Origin: Streptomyces sp. B1I3
GTDB lineage: Bacteria > Actinomycetota > Actinomycetes > Streptomycetales > Streptomycetaceae
Assembly (NCBI RefSeq): GCF_030816615.1
Contig: NZ_JAUSYD010000001.1
Span: forward strand, 4,858,501-4,922,500
Direction: 5' to 3'
Length of the DNA: 64,000 nucleotides
Below, piece after piece: positions 25,829 to 34,594 of this stretch (its first letter is position 1; every line of letters begins with the position of its first letter). The position numbers and the translations under genes were made by a program. A model generated the notes under the pieces. That model saw nothing but the letters and a program-made list of their open reading frames with translations, did not search any database and was not told the origin of the DNA.

Positions 25829-26632
25829 TCACAGGGCCTCCAATGCGTCTCTGAGCCGGCGCAACAGGGCGACGTCCGGGTCGGCGGTGACCTCGGGCAG
25901 CTCGATCCGGTCGCGGGCCGGGGCGGCCTGCCCGGCCGTGGCCGGGCGGACGGCCTCGACCAGACCGGCTGCCGCCAGCCGGCGCAGGTCGACCAGGATG
26001 TGGAAGGCCGAGCGGCCCAGCTCCTGCGCGATGTCCGTGGCCGTCCGCACGCCGTTCACCAGGTCGAGGACGCAGCGCTGGCGCGGCGGGACCGGGGCGT
26101 CGACCGGGTGCGCCGTGGGAGCGAGCGGGGCGCTGTCCGTCAGCGCGTCGGTCCAGATGCGGTCCAGCAGTTCACGGCGCCGGAGCGTCTCGCGCTGTAC
26201 GGCCTCCACGGGCACGGGGCGGACCGGGCCGATCCAGTGGGAGACCCCGTAGCGGAACCGTGCGGGGGTGTGCGTCGGGGCCAGGGCGAAGAAGGCGGCG
26301 TCGTACAGCGCTCCGAGGTGGCACAGCTCCAGCGCGCCGCCCGGCACCCTGCCGCTGTCCACGAGGTAGCGGCCGACCCGCTGTGCCGCACCGGCCTGGG
26401 CGACGGCGTCCCACCAGCCCTCGCTGCGCAGTGCGCCCCCCGTGGTGAGCAGGACGTCGATGCCGGGCGTGGCGGGGCTCTCGGCGTGGACGACCTGGCC
26501 GTCGGCGAGGTACAGCGTGCCGCGGTCGCGCATCAGTGCGCCGGTGGCACGTTCCGCCGCGAGCCGCTGGAGCATGGGGGAGAGCACGGAGGTCTCTGAT
26601 ATGCCGGACGGTGCGGTGGTGGTGGGACTCAT
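25829..26632 (-). CDS. DUF4388-like (PATAN) protein with winged-helix C-terminus (cassette gene 2)
   Basis: A 267-residue protein. Residues 18-55 resemble the start of DUF4388/PATAN domains (LQRLAAERATGALMRDRGTLYLADGQVVHAE), and the helical part continues to about 150. After a Pro-rich linker, residues 185-235 form a winged-helix-like segment (VLDLVNGVRTATDIAQELGRSAFHILVDLRRLAAAGLVE). PATAN proteins in bacteria work with two-component or small-GTPase systems. Its ATG 26632 overlaps the stop of the upstream Roadblock gene by 4 bases, implying coupled translation. DNA binding is likely from the fold but unproven. Confidence 0.72.
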   Translation of the reverse strand: MSPTTTAPSGISETSVLSPMLQRLAAERATGALMRDRGTLYLADGQVVHAESPATPGIDVLLTTGGALRSEGWWDAVAQAGAAQRVGRYLVDSGRVPGGALELCHLGALYDAAFFALAPTHTPARFRYGVSHWIGPVRPVPVEAVQRETLRRRELLDRIWTDALTDSAPLAPTAHPVDAPVPPRQRCVLDLVNGVRTATDIAQELGRSAFHILVDLRRLAAAGLVEAVRPATAGQAAPARDRIELPEVTADPDVALLRRLRDALEAL

Positions 26633-27084
26633 GCCAGGACCAGCCGCTCCGCCATGTCACCCAGCCGCATGCGGGCGAGGGCGAGGTTGCCTTCCTTGCG
26701 GTCCAGCCAGAGGTGGAGGAAGACACTGCTGTCGAAGGACGTCTCGACGAAGCGCAGGATGTGGTAGCCGGCTGCGGTGGTGACGATGACGTCCTCGACG
26801 GCGAGGCCGGGCGGGCCCGGAGCCCCGGGGCCGGGTAAGCGCGGCGAGCCGGCCGGGGCCGGGTGGGGCTGCGAGGGGTCTGCCGCGGGGTCGCGTGCGA
26901 AGACCGGCTGTTCGGCTGCCATCCTCGCCACCTCGGCCGTCTCGGCGGCCGTCGCCTCGTAGTCGCCGTTGGGCGATTCGCCGATGGTGCCGAGGGCGAG
27001 ACCGCTGGTCCAGTCGATCACCGCGGCACCCCTGGCACCGGGCAGCCTCATGACTTCGAGCAGGCACTCGTCGATTCCGGGCAC
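26629..27084 (-). CDS. Roadblock/LC7 domain protein with Pro/Gly-rich insert (cassette gene 1)
   Basis: A 151-residue Roadblock protein starting at GTG 27084, with GGGAGGGGAG upstream. The first half has GAAVIDWTSGLALGTIGE and the second half has TAAGYHILRFVETSFDSSVFLHLWLDRKEGNLALARM in the normal order. Residues about 62-94 are an insert rich in Pro, Gly and Ala that the paralogue at 24889-25263 lacks. The insert probably forms a flexible loop between the central helix and the strand. It is the first gene of the cassette and faces hutU across a 377-base gap. Confidence 0.75.
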   Translation of the reverse strand: MPGIDECLLEVMRLPGARGAAVIDWTSGLALGTIGESPNGDYEATAAETAEVARMAAEQPVFARDPAADPSQPHPAPAGSPRLPGPGAPGPPGLAVEDVIVTTAAGYHILRFVETSFDSSVFLHLWLDRKEGNLALARMRLGDMAERLVLA

Positions 27085-27365
27085 CGCGGACTCCCCTCCC
27101 GACGTGGCGTACGGCTGTAGTGACGAGGCTACGCAACGTGCTCGGGGCCGGTGGGTGTTCTGGCATTTTCCACAGGTACATGCGGACGCTCGTGCAAAGG
27201 ACCGCAGGTGGACGTCCGGCAGCCGGCCGGAACATGCCCGGCCGGCTGCCCGTCGCCGAGGAGGCGCCGCGCCGCCGTCCGTCGCCGGGCGCGCTCGCGA
27301 GCCGGCAGCACGGCCTGAGGAGGCATGCCCGGGCGAGGCGCGTGCCTCTGCGCCCACCTCACCTG

Positions 27366-27394
27366 TTGACTAGGAGTATTCAGGGCGCCAGGAT
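27366..27394 (+). promoter_or_regulatory. Candidate hutU promoter
   Basis: TTGACT (27366-27371), a 17-base spacer and CAGGAT (27389-27394) fit a vegetative Streptomyces promoter 67 bases upstream of hutU. The remainder of the 377-base gap (27085-27461) shows no gene. Confidence 0.5.
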
Positions 27395-27461
27395 GTGAAT
27401 AGAACGGTCACAGTGTTCGGTCTTCAGTCATGACGGTCGCAGTCGCGAGGAGGCATTCCCC

Positions 27462-29126
27462 ATGTCAGGACCCCGCCCCGTACGGGCACCGCGCGGTACG
27501 GAACTGAGCGCCCTGGGGTGGCAGCAGGAAGCCGCCCTGCGCATGCTGCAGAACAACCTCGACCCCGAGGTCGCCGAGCACCCCGACAAGCTCGTCGTCT
27601 ACGGCGGTACGGGCAAGGCGGCCCGCGACTGGCGCTCGTTCGACGCGATGGTCCGTACGCTGCGCACGCTCAAGCAGGACGAGACGATGCTGGTCCAGTC
27701 CGGGCGGCCGGTCGGGGTCATGCAGACGCACGAGTGGGCGCCGCGGGTCCTGATCGCCAACTCCAACCTGGTCGGCGACTGGGCGAACTGGGAGGAGTTC
27801 CGCCGGCTGGAGGCCCTCGGCCTGACCATGTACGGCCAGATGACCGCCGGGTCCTGGATCTACATCGGCACGCAGGGCATCCTCCAGGGCACCTACGAGA
27901 CGTTCGCCGCCGTCGCCGCCAAGCGGTTCGGCGGTACGCTCGCGGGCACCATCACGCTGACCGCGGGCCTCGGCGGCATGGGCGGGGCCCAGCCGCTGGC
28001 CGTGACGATGAACGACGGCGTCGCCCTCTGCATCGACTGCGACCCGCGCGCCATCGAGCGCCGGATCGAGCACCGCTTCCTGGACGTCCGGGCCGACTCG
28101 CTCGAGCACGCGCTCCAGCTGGCGGTCGAGGCGCGGGACGCACGCCGCCCGCTCTCCATCGGCCTGCTGGGCAACGCGGCGGAGCTGTTGCCCCGGATGC
28201 TCGCCGAGGGCGCGCCCGTCGACATCGTCACCGACCAGACCAGCGCGCACGACCCGCTCGCCTATCTCCCGGTCGGCGTCGACTTCGACGACATGGCGTC
28301 GTACGCGGCCGAGAAGCCCGCCGACTTCACACAGCGCGCCCGCGAGTCGATGGCCGCGCACGTCGAGGCCATGGTCGGCTTCATGGACGCCGGGGCCGAG
28401 GTCTTCGACTACGGCAACTCGATCCGGGGCGAGGCCCAGCTCGCCGGGTACGCCAGGGCGTTCGACTTCCCCGGCTTCGTGCCCGCCTACATCCGGCCGC
28501 TCTTCTGCGAGGGCAAGGGCCCCTTCCGCTGGGCGGCTCTGTCGGGTGAGGCCTCGGACATCCACAGGACCGACAGGGCGATGCTCGAACTCTTCCCGGA
28601 GAACGAGTCGCTGCACCGCTGGATCAGGATGGCCGGCGAGCGGGTCCAGTTCCAGGGGCTGCCCGCCCGGATCTGCTGGCTCGGGTACGGGGAGCGCGAC
28701 AAGGCCGGGGAGCGGTTCAACGACATGGTGGCGAGCGGGGAGCTCGCCGCGCCGCTGGCCATCGGGCGTGACCACCTCGACTGCGGGTCGGTCGCCTCGC
28801 CGTACCGCGAGACCGAGGCCATGCTCGACGGCTCCGACGCGATCGCGGACTGGCCGCTGCTGAACGCCATGGTCAACGTGGCATCGGGGGCGTCGTGGGT
28901 CTCCCTGCACCACGGGGGCGGCGTGGGGATGGGGCGCTCCATCCACGCGGGACAGGTCACCGTCGCCGACGGTACGAAGCTGGCCGGCGAGAAGATCCGC
29001 CGGGTCCTCACCAACGACCCGGGCATGGGCGTCATCCGGCACGTCGACGCGGGGTACGACATCGCGGAGTCCGTCGCCTCGGACAAGGGCGTACGCGTTC
29101 CCATGGCGGAGGACGACGGCCGGTGA
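27462..29126 (+). CDS. hutU: Urocanate hydratase
   Basis: A 554-residue urocanase, the second step of histidine degradation, which converts urocanate to imidazolonepropionate with a bound NAD+ as electrophile. Family landmarks include VQSGRPVGVMQTHEWAPRV, the NAD-binding glycine region TLTAGLGGMGGAQPLA, the conserved Cys in PARICWLGYGERDKAG and GRDHLDCGSVASPYRET near the C-terminus. GAGGAGG lies 8 bases before ATG 27462. It is the first gene of the hut operon and overlaps the next gene by 4 bases. The histidase gene (hutH), which makes its substrate, is not in the window. Confidence 0.96.
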   Translation: MSGPRPVRAPRGTELSALGWQQEAALRMLQNNLDPEVAEHPDKLVVYGGTGKAARDWRSFDAMVRTLRTLKQDETMLVQSGRPVGVMQTHEWAPRVLIANSNLVGDWANWEEFRRLEALGLTMYGQMTAGSWIYIGTQGILQGTYETFAAVAAKRFGGTLAGTITLTAGLGGMGGAQPLAVTMNDGVALCIDCDPRAIERRIEHRFLDVRADSLEHALQLAVEARDARRPLSIGLLGNAAELLPRMLAEGAPVDIVTDQTSAHDPLAYLPVGVDFDDMASYAAEKPADFTQRARESMAAHVEAMVGFMDAGAEVFDYGNSIRGEAQLAGYARAFDFPGFVPAYIRPLFCEGKGPFRWAALSGEASDIHRTDRAMLELFPENESLHRWIRMAGERVQFQGLPARICWLGYGERDKAGERFNDMVASGELAAPLAIGRDHLDCGSVASPYRETEAMLDGSDAIADWPLLNAMVNVASGASWVSLHHGGGVGMGRSIHAGQVTVADGTKLAGEKIRRVLTNDPGMGVIRHVDAGYDIAESVASDKGVRVPMAEDDGR

Positions 29127-30415
29127 CCGGGACCGTGGACAGCCGGCCGCAGGGCGCTCAGCCGGAACCGCGGCCGTCCGGGCCGCAGTCGTTCGACTCG
29201 ATGTGGCGCGGCCTCGCACCCATCGGGCGCCATGCCGCGAGCGGCGGATACCGTCGGCACGCTTGGACCGGTGCCGACCTCGAGTGCCGTGCGTGGTTCC
29301 GTGCCCAGGCGGAGTCCCGGGGGCTCGTCCACGAGACCGACCGGAACGGCAACCAGTGGGCCTGGCTCGGCGACCCGCTCGCCGGTGACGCCGTCGTCAC
29401 CGGCTCGCACCTGGACTCCGTGCCGGACGGGGGTGCCTTCGACGGCCCCCTCGGTGTGGTCTCCGCCTTCGCGGCCCTCGACGAACTCCGCCGCAGAGGA
29501 GCGGAGTTCGTGAAGCCGTTCGCCATCACCAACTTCGGCGACGAGGAGGGGGCCCGCTTCGGGCTCGCCTGCGTCGGCTCGCGGCTCGCAGCCGGTCAGC
29601 TGACCGCGCAGAAGGCGCACCTGCTCCGGGACGGGGAGGGGGTCTCGCTGCCCCGGGCCATGGAGGCGGCCGGATACGACCCGGACGCCATCGGCCCCGA
29701 CCCCGAACGGCTCTCCCGCATCGGCGCCTTCGTCGAGCTCCACGTGGAGCAGGGGCGCGCCCTGGACGTCGACGGCCACCCGGTCGGCGTCGCCTCGGCC
29801 ATCTGGCCGCACGGGCGCTGGCGGTTCGACTTCCGGGGCGAGGCCAACCACGCGGGTACCACCCGGCTCGCCGATCGCCGCGACCCGATGCTCACGTACG
29901 CCGAGACCGTGCTCGCGGCCCGGCGTGAGGCGGAACTCGCCGGGGGAGTCGCGACCTTCGGCAAGATCGCCGTCGAGCCCAACGGGGTCAACGCGATCCC
30001 GTCCCTCGTGCGGGGCTGGCTCGACTCGCGGGCCGCCGACCAGGCCACCCTCGACGCCGTGGTCGGCGGGATCGAGCGCGCCGCCCGGGAGCACGCCGAG
30101 CGGGCCGGCATCGACCTCGACGTCGTACGGGAATCCTTCACGCCCGTCGTGGAGTTCCAGCACGCCCTGCGGGACGAGATCTGCCGGATCCTCGGGAAGC
30201 GCGGCCCGGACGACACGGGGCGCGCCGTGCCCGTGCTGGGCACCGGGGCGGGACACGATGCGGGTATTTTGTCCGCTTCCGTGCCGACCGCCATGCTGTT
30301 CGTACGGAACCCCACCGGGATCTCGCACTCGCCGGCCGAACACGCCCGTGAGGACGACTGCGTGGCCGGGGTGAACGCACTCGCCGACGTACTGGAAGGT
30401 CTCGCGTGCAACTGA
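29123..30415 (+). CDS. M20-family amidohydrolase (allantoate amidohydrolase/N-carbamoylase type) in the hut operon
   Basis: A 430-residue binuclear metal amidohydrolase. Metal ligands are visible in GSHLDSVPDGGAFDGPLG (His, Asp), NFGDEEGARFG (Glu), ELHVEQG (His) and the C-terminal SHSPAEHA (His). A lid-domain motif reads GEANHAGTTR. The family hydrolyses N-carbamoyl or related N-acyl bonds of amino acids. It is fully embedded between hutU (GTGA overlap) and hutF (10-base overlap), so a role in histidine breakdown is likely. The step still needed after HutF is N-formylglutamate deformylation, which this enzyme might perform. The usual database label, allantoate amidohydrolase, may be misleading here. 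Confidence 0.85.
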   Translation: MTGTVDSRPQGAQPEPRPSGPQSFDSMWRGLAPIGRHAASGGYRRHAWTGADLECRAWFRAQAESRGLVHETDRNGNQWAWLGDPLAGDAVVTGSHLDSVPDGGAFDGPLGVVSAFAALDELRRRGAEFVKPFAITNFGDEEGARFGLACVGSRLAAGQLTAQKAHLLRDGEGVSLPRAMEAAGYDPDAIGPDPERLSRIGAFVELHVEQGRALDVDGHPVGVASAIWPHGRWRFDFRGEANHAGTTRLADRRDPMLTYAETVLAARREAELAGGVATFGKIAVEPNGVNAIPSLVRGWLDSRAADQATLDAVVGGIERAAREHAERAGIDLDVVRESFTPVVEFQHALRDEICRILGKRGPDDTGRAVPVLGTGAGHDAGILSASVPTAMLFVRNPTGISHSPAEHAREDDCVAGVNALADVLEGLACN

Positions 30416-31776
30416 CAACCCGACCGGCGGGCACGCCGGTCACCGCCACCTACTGGATGTCCCACGCCTGGCTCGGCACCCATGTCGAGCCGGGCGTCGC
30501 CCTGGACGTGGCCGGGGGGCGCATCGCCGGCGTGCGCACGGGCGTCGAGCTGCCACCGCCCGGCGCCGTCGCCCTGCGCGGCCTGACGCTCCCCGGACTG
30601 GCCAACACGCACTCGCACGCCTTCCACCGGGCTCTGCGCTCCACCGTCCAGGTGGGCTCGGGCACCTTCTGGACGTGGCGTGACCTGATGTACCGGGCGG
30701 CCTCGCGGCTGACCCCCGACACCTACTACGACCTGGCCCGGGCGACCTACGCCGAGATGGCGCTGGCCGGAATCACCGCCGTCGGCGAATTCCACTATCT
30801 GCACCACGCGCCGGGCGGCACGCCGTACGACAATCCGAACGCGATGGGTGAGGCGCTCATCGCGGCGGCGGCCGGAGCGGGTATCCGCATCACCCTGCTG
30901 GACACCGCCTATCTCGCCGCCGGCTTCGGCCAGAAGCCCACCCGCCACCAGCTGCGCTTCTCCGACACCACCGCCGACGCCTGGGCCGAGCGCGCCTCCC
31001 TCCTCAAGGGCGACGACGGCCAGACGCTGATCGGCGCCGCCATCCACTCCGTGCGCGCGGTTCCGGCCGGTGAGCTGGCCACCGTCACGCGATGGGCCCA
31101 GGAGCGTGAGGCCCCGCTCCATGTGCACCTGTCCGAGCAGACCGCGGAGAACGACGCCTGTATCGCCGCGCACGGGCGCACCCCCACCCGGCTCCTCGCG
31201 GACCACGGCGTGCTCGGGCCGCGCACCACCGGCATCCACAACACGCACCTCACGGCCGAGGACATCGAGCTGCTGGGCTCCTCCCGGACCGGTACCTGCA
31301 TGTGTCCCACCACCGAACGCGATCTGGCCGACGGCATCGGCCCGGCCGCCGCCCTTCAGCGTGCGGGCTCCCCGCTCTCGCTGGGCAGTGACAGCCACGC
31401 GGTGATCGACCTCTTCGAAGAGGCCCGGGCGATGGAGCTCGACGAGCGGCTCCGCACCCACGCCCGGGGGCACTGGACCGCGGCCGCCCTCCTCAGGGCC
31501 GCGTCCGCCGACGGGCACGCCGCTCTCGGCCGCCCCGACGCGGGCACGCTCGAACCGGGCGCGCCGGCCGACCTGACGACCGTCGCGCTGGACTCCGTCC
31601 GAACAGCGGGGCCGGCGCCCCGGCTCGCAGCCGAAGTGGCTGTGTTCGCCGCCTCCGCCGCGGATGTGCGGCACACCGTCGTGGCAGGCAGGCACATCGT
31701 CCGGGACGGTCACCACACGCTGGTCGAGGACGTGCCGCAGGCGCTCACCTCGGCCATCGCCGCCCTGCACGCCTGA
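30406..31776 (+). CDS. hutF: Formimidoylglutamate deiminase
   Basis: A 456-residue amidohydrolase-superfamily enzyme that deaminates N-formimino-L-glutamate to N-formylglutamate. The metal site shows HSHAFH after strand 1 (LANTHSHAFHRAL), PLHVHLSEQ, GIHNTHL and the final Asp in GSDSHAVIDL. These give the one-zinc pattern of the HutF/chlorohydrolase branch. GTG 30406 overlaps the M20 gene by 10 bases. It places this organism on the N-formylglutamate branch of histidine degradation, in line with published work on Streptomyces. A 162-base gap with a heptamer repeat separates it from hutI. Confidence 0.92.
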   Translation: MQLTTRPAGTPVTATYWMSHAWLGTHVEPGVALDVAGGRIAGVRTGVELPPPGAVALRGLTLPGLANTHSHAFHRALRSTVQVGSGTFWTWRDLMYRAASRLTPDTYYDLARATYAEMALAGITAVGEFHYLHHAPGGTPYDNPNAMGEALIAAAAGAGIRITLLDTAYLAAGFGQKPTRHQLRFSDTTADAWAERASLLKGDDGQTLIGAAIHSVRAVPAGELATVTRWAQEREAPLHVHLSEQTAENDACIAAHGRTPTRLLADHGVLGPRTTGIHNTHLTAEDIELLGSSRTGTCMCPTTERDLADGIGPAAALQRAGSPLSLGSDSHAVIDLFEEARAMELDERLRTHARGHWTAAALLRAASADGHAALGRPDAGTLEPGAPADLTTVALDSVRTAGPAPRLAAEVAVFAASAADVRHTVVAGRHIVRDGHHTLVEDVPQALTSAIAALHA

Positions 31777-31840
31777 CACACCCGTATGCCGGATCGCCCG
31801 CCCTGTGCACCCGGTCCGCCCCGCGCGCCGGACGATCCGG

Positions 31841-31910
31841 CCGACAGCCGACAGCCGACAGCCGACAGCCGACAGCCGACAGCCGACAGCCGACAGCCGA
31901 CAGCCGACAG
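31841..31910. repeat. Heptanucleotide microsatellite (CCGACAG) x 10
   Basis: Ten perfect, uninterrupted CCGACAG units fill 70 bases of the 162-base gap between hutF and hutI, followed by a partial CGACA. The array ends 28 bases before the hutI start codon and outside its ribosome site. Perfect arrays of this length are prone to slippage. Confidence 0.97.
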
Positions 31911-31938
31911 CGACACCCGCGACGAAAGGTGCGCCCAG

Positions 31939-33120
31939 ATGACGACGACCGCCGTCACCAACATCGCCGGACTGGTCACCAACGACCCCTCCCTCGGCAA
32001 CGGAAGTCCCCTGGGCCTGATCCGTGACGCGGCCGTCGTCATCGAGGGCGACCGCATCGTCTGGGTAGGTGAGTCCGGCAGAGCACCCGCCACCGACGAC
32101 ATCGTCGACGCGGGCGGCCGCGCCATGATCCCCGGCTTCGTCGACTCGCACTCCCACCTGGTGTTCGCGGGTGACCGCACCGACGAGTTCAACGCCCGCA
32201 TGTCCGGCCGCCCCTACTCCGCGGGTGGGATCCGCACGACCGTGTCCGCCACCCGCGCCGCCTCCGACGAGGAACTGTCCGCCAACGTCGCCCGTTACCT
32301 CGCAGAGGCGCTGCGGCAGGGCACCACCACGCTGGAGACCAAGTCCGGCTACGGCCTCACCGTCGAGGACGAGGCCCGCTCCCTGCGCATCGCCGCCGGC
32401 CACACGGACGAGGTGACCTACCTCGGCGCCCACATCGTCTCCCCCGACTACGCCGACGACCCCGCCGGTTACGTCGACCTGGTAGCGGGACCGATGCTGG
32501 ACGCCTGCGCCCCGTACGCCCGCTGGATCGACGTCTTCTGCGAGCGGGGCGCCTTCGACGGGGACCAGGCACGGACGATCCTGACCGCGGGTCTGGCCAG
32601 GGGGCTGCACCCCCGTGTCCACGCCAACCAGCTCGGCCACGGCCCGGGGGTCCAGCTCGCCGTGGAACTCGGCGCGGCGTCCGCCGACCACTGCACCTAC
32701 CTCACGGATGCCGACCTGGACGCGCTCGGCCAGGGCGGTACGGTCGCGACCCTCCTGCCCGGAGCGGAGTTCTCCACCCGCGCTGACTGGCCCGACGCGC
32801 GGCGCATCCTGGACGCGGGCGCGACCGTCGCCCTGTCGACGGACTGCAACCCGGGTTCCTCCTTCACCTCCTCCATGCCGTTCTGCCTCGCCCTCGCGGT
32901 ACGGGACATGGGCATGACCCCCGACGAAGCCCTCTGGTCGGCCACCGCCGGGGGAGCCGCGGCACTGCGCCGCACCGACGTCGGCCGTGTCGCACCGGGC
33001 GCCCGCGCCGACCTCGTACTCCTCGACGCGCCGAGCCACGTCCACCTCGCCTACCGGCCGGGAGTCCCGCTGGTCCACACCGTGTGGAGGGGCGGCGAGC
33101 GGGTGGCAGGAGCCCGGTAG
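31939..33120 (+). CDS. hutI: Imidazolonepropionase
   Basis: A 393-residue metal-dependent amidohydrolase that opens the imidazolone ring to give formiminoglutamate. It has the HxH motif in GFVDSHSHLVFAGDR, the TLETKSGYGL block, HANQLGHGPG with two His residues and the terminal metal Asp in LSTDCNPGSS. ATG 31939 follows GAAAGGTG. Although in the hut direction, it stands 162 bases after hutF, beyond the heptamer array. It could therefore depend on read-through or on a promoter inside that gap. A hairpin terminator follows. Confidence 0.95.
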   Translation: MTTTAVTNIAGLVTNDPSLGNGSPLGLIRDAAVVIEGDRIVWVGESGRAPATDDIVDAGGRAMIPGFVDSHSHLVFAGDRTDEFNARMSGRPYSAGGIRTTVSATRAASDEELSANVARYLAEALRQGTTTLETKSGYGLTVEDEARSLRIAAGHTDEVTYLGAHIVSPDYADDPAGYVDLVAGPMLDACAPYARWIDVFCERGAFDGDQARTILTAGLARGLHPRVHANQLGHGPGVQLAVELGAASADHCTYLTDADLDALGQGGTVATLLPGAEFSTRADWPDARRILDAGATVALSTDCNPGSSFTSSMPFCLALAVRDMGMTPDEALWSATAGGAAALRRTDVGRVAPGARADLVLLDAPSHVHLAYRPGVPLVHTVWRGGERVAGAR

Positions 33121-33258
33121 CGGAGGGCGGTGCCGACCAGGAGGTGGGTCCGACGCCGCTTCGCGCGTGGCGCGGTCCGCCGGCCCGCCCCCCGAGGGCC
33201 AGGTGCGTCCCGCTGCCGACGTCCGATGCGGCCCGGTCGGTGGCGCCGCGTCACCCAT

Positions 33259-33297
33259 GCGGAAGGACCCGCCCGTTGCCGGGTCGGGTCCTTCCGC
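33259..33297. terminator. Bidirectional terminator between hutI and sigI
   Basis: A perfect 13-bp stem (33259-33271 and 33285-33297) lies in the 209-base gap between the convergent hutI and sigma factor genes. Nothing else is seen in this gap. Confidence 0.85.
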
Positions 33298-33329
33298 GTC
33301 GACGTGCCCGGGCCGTCCCGGGCGCCGGA

Positions 33330-34304
33330 TCACTCCTCGACGGTCAGGCCCTTCCTGAGCTTGACGAGCGTCCGGGAGAGCAGCCGGGACACGTGCATCT
33401 GCGAGATGCCGAGCTCCTCGCCGATCTCCGACTGCGTCATGTTGTCGACGAACCGCAGCGAGAGGATCGTGCGGTCGCGCAACGGCAGCGAGGCGATGAG
33501 CGGCTTCAGGGACTCGACGTACTCGATGCCTTCGAGGCCGTTGTCCTCGTAGCCCATGCGGTCCGCGAGCGCGCCCTCGCCGTCGTCGTCCTCGGACTTG
33601 GCGTCCAGCGAGCTCGCGGTGTACGCGTTGCTCGCGGCCATGCCCTCCACGACCTCGTCCTTGCTGATGCCGAGGCGCTCGGCCAGCTCGTCCACGGTGG
33701 GTGCGCGGTCCAGTCGCTGGGCCAGCTCGTCGCCCGCCTTGGCGAGGTCCAGACGCAGCTCCTGCAGCCGGCGCGGGACGCGCACGGACCAACTGGTGTC
33801 GCGGAAGAAGCGCTTGATCTCACCGATGATGGTGGGCATCGCGAACGTCGGGAACTCGACGCCCCGGCTGAGCTCGAAGCGGTCGATCGCCTTGATCAGG
33901 CCGATGGTGCCGACCTGGACGATGTCCTCCATGGGCTCACTGCGGGTGCGGAACCGGGAGGCGGCGAACTTGACCAGCGCGAGGTTGAGTTCGACGAGGG
34001 TGTTGCGGACGTACGCGTACTCGTGGGTGCCTTCCTCGAGGGCTTCGAGCCGGGCGAAGAGCGTCTTCGACAGCGCCCTTGCGTCGAGGGCGCCGATTTC
34101 GGCGTAGTGCGGGATCTCGGGGAGATCGCCGAGGCTCTCGCTCAGGACGCCGTCACAGGTGGTGGCACAGGCGGTGACGCCGGTGGTGTCGCCCGTGCGT
34201 GGGCCGGGTACGGCACCAGCGACGGGGAAGTCGGAATCGGTCGGTCCCTGAGGACATGCCGACGTCGCGATGTGGGTACGCGATACGTCGAGCCGGGGTG
34301 ACAT
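33330..34304 (-). CDS. sigI: RNA polymerase sigma factor, SigF/SigB/SigG subfamily
   Basis: A 324-residue alternative sigma factor. After a non-conserved N-terminus of about 75 residues come region 2 (LVKFAASRFRTRSEPMEDIVQVGTIGLIKAIDRFE in the usual order), region 3 (WSVRVPRRLQELRLDL and PTVDELAERLGISKDEV) and region 4 with its helix-turn-helix (MTQSEIGEELGISQMHVSRLL). This subfamily is controlled by partner switching. The two divergent downstream-facing genes encode an anti-anti-sigma and an anti-sigma protein, which matches the S. coelicolor sigI locus. ATG 34304 has GGAGGAG 4 bases upstream. The upstream region carries GGGTAA- and GGGTAG-type boxes on the same strand, which resemble SigB-class -10 elements. 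Confidence 0.9.
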   Translation of the reverse strand: MSPRLDVSRTHIATSACPQGPTDSDFPVAGAVPGPRTGDTTGVTACATTCDGVLSESLGDLPEIPHYAEIGALDARALSKTLFARLEALEEGTHEYAYVRNTLVELNLALVKFAASRFRTRSEPMEDIVQVGTIGLIKAIDRFELSRGVEFPTFAMPTIIGEIKRFFRDTSWSVRVPRRLQELRLDLAKAGDELAQRLDRAPTVDELAERLGISKDEVVEGMAASNAYTASSLDAKSEDDDGEGALADRMGYEDNGLEGIEYVESLKPLIASLPLRDRTILSLRFVDNMTQSEIGEELGISQMHVSRLLSRTLVKLRKGLTVEE

Positions 34305-34594
34305 GGGTCTCCTCCATCGTTCTCGGCATATGGCTGCCGATGCCCCTATGTGTTCCTGCGGTGAAGCGGCGCCTCCGAAGCCGATCGAATACCGGGTGGG
34401 GTTGTCCCTACTACCCTTACCCGGTTCCAGCCACGACTTACAAGCGCCAATTACTCCTATATGTCCGGTTTGTTGAGTTCTTCGACTACCGTGTGGCGAG
34501 GGAAACGCGTAATGTTTCACCGGCGTCGGCGTAAGCCACGAAGACAGCCGCGACATACTGCGCGGGCGGTGACGAACGGCGAAGAGGATCGGGC
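34305..34594. other. Divergent regulatory gap between sigI and arsI
   Basis: A 290-base stretch of lower GC content than its surroundings, with no convincing gene. On the sigI strand it holds two overlapping GGGTAR-type boxes (around 34408-34423), like the -10 of SigB-class promoters. I could not fix a matching -35. Confidence 0.4.

Noticed and set aside
31841..31910. CRISPR-like array
   Set aside because: The units are 7 bases, directly adjacent and without spacers, and no cas genes are present; it is a microsatellite.
29596..33792. 1398-codon minus-strand frame across the hut operon
   Set aside because: It is antisense to the M20, hutF and hutI genes, which have clear catalytic motifs; long shadow frames are typical of high-GC DNA.
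34199..34594. Plus-strand frames upstream of arsI
   Set aside because: They overlap the sigI start and the AT-richer promoter gap, lack ribosome sites and show no coding bias.
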